Part shown: one piece after another, positions 51,965-55,319 of the stretch
Layout: every line of letters begins with the position of its first letter
Numbering within the stretch: position 1 is the first letter of the stretch
Assembly: GCA_023391155.1 (NCBI GenBank)
Contig: JAEWBM010000057.1
Span: 1 to 55,319, forward strand
Direction: 5' to 3'
Origin: Acidobacteriota bacterium
GTDB lineage: Bacteria > Acidobacteriota > Blastocatellia > Pyrinomonadales > Pyrinomonadaceae
DNA length: 55,319 nucleotides
Translations under genes and position numbers: made by a program
The notes under the pieces: model-generated
Told to the model about the DNA's origin: nothing
Database searches by the model: none
What the model saw: the letters and a program-made list of their open reading frames with translations, nothing else

Positions 51965-53149
51965 ATGAGCAAGTCAACAAATCGCATTCGTCCCGGCCTT
52001 GAGGTGTTGCTTGAAGACAAGATCGGCCTCCTCCGCGGCCGCCGTATCGGATTGGTCTGTAATCAAGCCACGGTCACGCCCGATCTCCGCCACGCCGCCG
52101 ACGTTTTCTCCGAACACCCCGACATCGATCTGACGACGCTCTTCGGCCCGCAGCACGGCATCCGCGGCGACGTTCAGGACAACATGATCGAGACCGAACA
52201 CGCGACCGACCCCCGAACCGGCATTCCGATCTACTCGCTCTACAGCGAAACCCGCGAGCCGACCGATGCGATGCTCGAAAATGTCGACGCCATCGTCTTT
52301 GACCTGCAGGACGTCGGCTGCCGCATTTATACGTTTGTCTATACGATGGCCAACTGTATGCGTGCCGCGGCACGTCTCGGAAAACAGGTGATCGTCTGCG
52401 ACCGCCCGAATCCGATCAACGGCAACGCCATGGAGGGCAATATCACCGAGCACGAATTCAAATCCTTCGTCGGCCAATTCGAGATCCCCACCCGCCATGG
52501 GATGACGACGGGCGAACTCGCCAAGATGTTCAACGAGCATTTCGGCATCGGATGCGATCTCGAGATCGTCTCAATGGACGGCTGGCGGCGCGAGATGTGG
52601 TTCGAGGAGACGGGACTGCCGTGGATACTCCCGTCTCCAAATATCCCGACCGTGGATACCTGCGTCGTTTTCCCCGCCACCGTACACGTCGAGGGGACCG
52701 AGATCAGCGAGGGCCGCGGCACGACCAAGCCGTTCGAGCTCAACGGCGCCCCCTATATCGACCCTTGGGCCTGGAGCGAAGCTCTCGAAAAATATAATTT
52801 TCCCGGCGTTGCATTCCGCCAGACCTTTTTCCAGCCGACGTTTCAAAAGTACGCCGGCGTCACCTGTGGCGGCCTTCAGATCCACGTCACCGACCGCAAC
52901 GCCTTCACTCCCGTCATAGTCGGCATCGCGATGATCAAGGCCGCGTACGACCTCTACTCCGACCTCTATGAGTGGAAGCGCGACCCCTACGAATACGAAT
53001 TCGGCAAGAACCCCTTCGACGTCGTCTGCGGAACCGACAAGATCCGCAAAGCGATCGAATCCGGCGCCAGCGTGGATGAGATTTGCGCGAGTTGGAACGA
53101 TGGTCTTAACACCTTCCGGGAGCAGCGTAAAAAATATTTGCTCTATTAG
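51965..53149 (+). CDS. NamZ-like exo-beta-N-acetylmuramidase (DUF1343)
   Basis: 394 residues from the ATG at 51965; a longer frame (from 51887) adds 26 residues that do not look like a signal. DUF1343 hallmarks include GRRIGLVCNQATV, TTLFGPQHGIRGD, VFDLQDVGCRIYTFVYTM, DRPNPING, and EGTEISEGRGTTKPFE. In B. subtilis, NamZ removes terminal MurNAc from muropeptides (GH171) and is secreted. This copy lacks an obvious signal peptide, so it may act inside the cell in wall recycling. No recycling genes (amgK, murU) are nearby. Confidence 0.88.
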   Translation: MSKSTNRIRPGLEVLLEDKIGLLRGRRIGLVCNQATVTPDLRHAADVFSEHPDIDLTTLFGPQHGIRGDVQDNMIETEHATDPRTGIPIYSLYSETREPTDAMLENVDAIVFDLQDVGCRIYTFVYTMANCMRAAARLGKQVIVCDRPNPINGNAMEGNITEHEFKSFVGQFEIPTRHGMTTGELAKMFNEHFGIGCDLEIVSMDGWRREMWFEETGLPWILPSPNIPTVDTCVVFPATVHVEGTEISEGRGTTKPFELNGAPYIDPWAWSEALEKYNFPGVAFRQTFFQPTFQKYAGVTCGGLQIHVTDRNAFTPVIVGIAMIKAAYDLYSDLYEWKRDPYEYEFGKNPFDVVCGTDKIRKAIESGASVDEICASWNDGLNTFREQRKKYLLY

Positions 53150-53160
53150 GAGAAAAGTAT

Positions 53161-53180
53161 TACTCTTACCGGTAGGAGTA
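53161..53180. promoter_or_regulatory. Operator-like palindrome over the vapB ribosome site
   Basis: TACTCTTACC|GGTAGGAGTA, a 20-bp palindrome with one mismatch, flanked by two direct AGTATTAC copies 21 bp apart (53156 and 53177). The right arm contains the ribosome site GTAGGAG for vapB (ATG at 53188), so a bound antitoxin could shut off its own operon. Confidence 0.55.
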
Positions 53181-53187
53181 TTACATT

Positions 53188-53451
53188 ATGCGGGTAACAT
53201 CTAAAGGTCAGGTGACGATTCCGATAGCGATAAGAGAAAAAGCGGGTATTTTCCCGGAGACGGAACTAGAATTTGAATTACGCGGAGAGACCATAACCAT
53301 CAAAAAAGTCCGAACACGGGGGCGTCGTCGCAGTCGAGGTGAAGAAATAGTTGCCCGGGCGACGGGGACCGGGTCCGTCAATCTCGAACTCACCACTGAT
53401 CAGATCATGGCTCTGACGAGAGGTTGGGACGAAGATGATTTTGATCGATAG
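53188..53451 (+). CDS. vapB: AbrB/MazE-fold antitoxin (VapB type)
   Basis: 87 residues. Residues 1-45 form a SpoVT/AbrB swapped-hairpin domain (MRVTSKGQVTIPIAIREKAGI, then KIRG-like strands ending ITIKKV), followed by an Arg-rich segment and an acidic tail (GWDEDDFDR) that would block the toxin. The stop overlaps the vapC start by 17 bases. Likely binds the palindrome at 53161-53180. Confidence 0.9.
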   Translation: MRVTSKGQVTIPIAIREKAGIFPETELEFELRGETITIKKVRTRGRRRSRGEEIVARATGTGSVNLELTTDQIMALTRGWDEDDFDR

Positions 53452-53833
53452 CAACATCCTGCTCGATATCGCCAGTCAAGATCCCGAGTGGTATTCCTGG
53501 TCGTCCGAGGCGGTTGCTGAAGCGGGAGACTCATCTGAGCTCGGAATCAACCCCATAATTTATGCGGAAGCGTCCGTACGGTACGCCTCTCCCGCAGAAT
53601 TCGACTCCGCATTTCCCGAGCAGTTTTTCCGTCGAGAACCCCTGCCATATGCCGCGGCATTTCTCGCCGGAAAGGCCCATCTGGCCTATCGGAAGCACGG
53701 CGGCTCACGCCTGGCGCCGCTGCCCGATTTTTTCATCGGAGCTCACGCCGCTGTCGCCCGGCACCGGATCCTCACCCGCGACCCTCGCCGCTTCCGTCGC
53801 TATTTCCCCTCAGTCGATCTCATCTCCCCCTGA
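53435..53833 (+). CDS. vapC: PIN-domain ribonuclease toxin (VapC type)
   Basis: 132 residues. PIN acidic residues are in place: Asp5 (LIDSN), Glu45 (IIYAE), Asp98 (LPDFFIGAHA) and Asp116 (LTRDPRRF). VapC toxins cut tRNA or rRNA when freed from the antitoxin. It overlaps vapB by 17 bases, and its last 24 bases overlap the convergent membrane gene. Confidence 0.93.
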   Translation: MILIDSNILLDIASQDPEWYSWSSEAVAEAGDSSELGINPIIYAEASVRYASPAEFDSAFPEQFFRREPLPYAAAFLAGKAHLAYRKHGGSRLAPLPDFFIGAHAAVARHRILTRDPRRFRRYFPSVDLISP

Positions 53834-54184
53834 TTCGTGATGTTTTTTTAACCATGTAGGTATCAGCCACCTTCCCGAGACGAACGACCATATCATCCAC
53901 CCGATAAACAAGTACGCGACTATCAGTGTTACCCCGATAAGTTGGTGACGAAAGCCCAGCACCGAACCCCGCGGATGTGAATGTGTGCCAAGATTCAGTA
54001 CGAAAGCCGATAACATCAGCGGGACAAAGGACAAAGCACCGTACATAAGTACGGAAAGTATGAGCTTTATCAAAACGGTAGGTAATCTTGCTCCCCGGAT
54101 ATATAGGCGATAAACGTTTGCGATCACTCCAAATAAGACCACGAGTGCTGCTAAAAACCATGCTGTGATCAGTAATAGATCCAT
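53810..54184 (-). CDS. Hypothetical four-helix membrane protein
   Basis: 124 residues with four hydrophobic segments and a basic cytoplasmic tail. No family recognised. Its 3' end overlaps vapC by 24 bases in the convergent direction. The 154 bp after its start (54185-54338) contain no gene I can support. Confidence 0.55.
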   Translation of the reverse strand: MDLLLITAWFLAALVVLFGVIANVYRLYIRGARLPTVLIKLILSVLMYGALSFVPLMLSAFVLNLGTHSHPRGSVLGFRHQLIGVTLIVAYLFIGWMIWSFVSGRWLIPTWLKKHHESGGDEID

Positions 54185-54338
54185 CCCTCTGACAGTCTCA
54201 ATTCACGCGGCTTTCGAAGTTCTTCCAAACCGCCACAGAATCGATCTTAATCGTTTACACGCGTTTATCCTTTTCTTCAAAGCCGGCGATATTCTCCGCC
54301 ATCCCTCGGAACACAAATGGTGAACCGCGACACCGACT

Positions 54339-54935
54339 CTACCGCTCCTGTTTCCTCCTCAGTGCCTCCAGCACCTTCTCGCCCCGCGGCGAGAGCCGAT
54401 AGCCCGGCCTCAGGCTTTCGGTCAGTCCGAAGGCCTTAAGTTTCCGGACCCACGGCTTGAAAGTCGGAATTGTGAGACCTATGGATTCGGCGAGGATCTT
54501 TGCATGCGTTTTCGGCTGGTCGTGGATCATCTGCAAATACTGCTGCGTCCAAGCCCCACGCTGGCTCCTCTCATCCAACTGTCTCAGCTTGTCGATGATC
54601 TCGTTCAGCTCCGTCTTCGACAGGTCCGCGTCAATCCGCAACGCCTTTCGCGGATCCTCTCCGACCCAATGCACCTTGATCCGGTAGACCTCGAGCCCCG
54701 TCTCATCCGGCGGCATCGATTCGATCAGCTCCGTCCGAGATTCAAACCCGGCGGCCCTGGCATCATTTTCCGTTATCGAGCTCTCCGCAACAACATCGAC
54801 CGCATCGATCCCGATAACACCGCGTTGGGTCATCTGTGTGCCGCCGGCCTTTACGCCCCGTTTCTTCCAGCGGCGAAACATCAGCGAGATCTCCCCCGCC
54901 TTAATCCTTTCTAAAACGTTGCTCTTTATCAGCAT
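54339..54935 (-). CDS. ASCH/PUA-like domain plus winged-helix protein
   Basis: 198 residues. The N-terminal 115 resemble an ASCH-type fold (ERIKAGEISLMFRRW, then GVIGIDAVDVV and YRIKVHWVGEDP), a PUA-like RNA- or nucleotide-binding domain. The C-terminal 80 residues look like a winged helix (AKILAESIGLTIPTFKPWVRKLKAFGL, then YRLSPRGEKVLEAL). Both assignments are by pattern. It lies 12 bp downstream of the MoaD-like gene, so it may regulate or serve that cassette. Confidence 0.55.
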   Translation of the reverse strand: MLIKSNVLERIKAGEISLMFRRWKKRGVKAGGTQMTQRGVIGIDAVDVVAESSITENDARAAGFESRTELIESMPPDETGLEVYRIKVHWVGEDPRKALRIDADLSKTELNEIIDKLRQLDERSQRGAWTQQYLQMIHDQPKTHAKILAESIGLTIPTFKPWVRKLKAFGLTESLRPGYRLSPRGEKVLEALRRKQER

Positions 54936-54947
54936 CTGCCGAATGCC

Positions 54948-55229
54948 CTAGCCGCCGCTGACGGCATTGAAAATGTGCAGCTCGCGGCTTTCCCCGAGCG
55001 GCGTCGCCAGCCCCTCCATCCGCCGCACATCCTTGCCGTCGTAAAAAATGTTCACATGCTGCCGGATCTCGCCCTGCTCGTTCAATATCCGGTCGCGGAG
55101 CGCGGGGTGCCGCCGCCAGACCACGTCCAGCACCTCACCGACAGCCGCAAAGCTCTCATCGAGCCGAGCCTCGGTCTCGCCGCCGGTGAACGACTTCAAA
55201 TGCCCCGTGATGAATACTGTCAACGCCAT
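54948..55229 (-). CDS. MoaD/ThiS-family ubiquitin-like protein
   Basis: 93 residues with a beta-grasp pattern and a terminal Gly-Gly (AVSGG), as in MoaD and ThiS sulfur carriers. It has AALTVFITG-like first strand and the LFNAVSGG end. Longer than MoaD (about 81) by a few residues. The partner E1-like enzyme is not seen. It is coupled to the BNR protein gene upstream (3-bp gap), a pairing I recall from other genomes, which hints at a role other than molybdopterin synthesis. Confidence 0.8.
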   Translation of the reverse strand: MALTVFITGHLKSFTGGETEARLDESFAAVGEVLDVVWRRHPALRDRILNEQGEIRQHVNIFYDGKDVRRMEGLATPLGESRELHIFNAVSGG

Positions 55230-55232
55230 CGG

Positions 55233-55319
55233 TCAAAAAGCCTTAACGCAGTTTATCTCCGGCAGCGAGCCCTGGATCATCTCCCACGAATCGCCGTTGT
55301 CCCTCGATCCAAAAAGCTT
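55233..55319 (-). CDS. C-terminal end of a BNR/Asp-box beta-propeller protein
   Basis: Only the last 28 residues are in the window (frame open at the right edge). They contain an Asp-box, SRDNGDSWE, followed by a final strand ending NCVKAF. Asp-boxes mark sialidase/VPS10-type beta-propellers. The MoaD-like gene begins three bases after its stop codon. Confidence 0.6.
   Translation of the reverse strand, partial: KLFGSRDNGDSWEMIQGSLPEINCVKAF

Noticed and set aside
1..55319. CRISPR array, transposase, integrase, prophage or sigma-54 promoter
   Set aside because: None recognised on reading; no regularly spaced repeats, no mobile-element genes, and no convincing -24/-12 GG/GC pair.

Overview
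The window reads as a stretch of a Gram-negative, aerobic-looking bacterial chromosome of roughly 55-60 % G+C. An outer membrane is shown by LpxA, FabZ, a Skp-like chaperone and BamA. Type IV pilus motor genes (pilB, pilT, pilC), SelB, quinolinate synthase and many DUF-type genes fit the Acidobacteriota, most likely class Blastocatellia/Pyrinomonadaceae. That placement is inferred from gene content and protein style only; there is no rRNA here. About three quarters of the genes lie on the minus strand, in short tightly packed operons. No prophage, insertion sequence, integrase, CRISPR array or rRNA operon was seen, so this looks like core chromosome with a few accessory islets.

Layout. 1-6.6 kb: end of a sugar kinase; a coupled selB / DUF2071 / folA / Mpo1-like operon; a DUF2442 gene; a two-GAF sigma-54 activator. 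6.6-12.4 kb: murA, HIT and TPR lipoprotein genes; a secreted protein with two YbaY-like domains; nadA with a ferredoxin. 12.5-16.1 kb (plus strand): an adaptor/permease/ATPase export system. 16.1-22.3 kb: phosphate uptake, with DUF47-Pit and pstSCAB-phoU as two separate operons. 22.6-31.5 kb: a secreted M48 peptidase, MFS transporter, YacG, a LEA-like amphipathic protein, site-2 protease, HU, YpfJ-type peptidase, TM2 protein and riboflavin synthase. 31.6-36.8 kb: pilB, an unknown exported protein, pilT, pilC. 37-40.6 kb: DUF389 protein, CPA2 antiporter, tRNA-Met(CAT), VIT1-like protein. 40.6-51.1 kb: a large NorD/CbbO-like VWA protein, an FHA-transmembrane-M15-like protein, then the envelope cluster lpxA, small membrane gene, fabZ, skp, bamA. 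51.5-55.3 kb: YegP, a NamZ-like muramidase, a VapBC toxin-antitoxin pair and a BNR / MoaD-like / winged-helix cassette.

How it works together. The best regulatory observation is an 18-bp element built of two 11-bp-spaced TGTtACA-type repeats. It occurs upstream of pstS and again, in the opposite orientation relative to its gene and almost on the start codon, upstream of the DUF47-pit operon (15 of 18 bases identical). This has Pho-box architecture and suggests activation of Pst and repression of Pit by one regulator. The envelope cluster carries a terminator-like hairpin plus a 14-bp palindrome between skp and fabZ. It ends in a gene that appears to join a cytoplasmic phosphopeptide-reading FHA domain to a periplasmic M15-like peptidase domain; this and the adjacent VWA protein are the least conventional genes here. 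I see no single complete novel system. The findings list ranks what deserves a second look.
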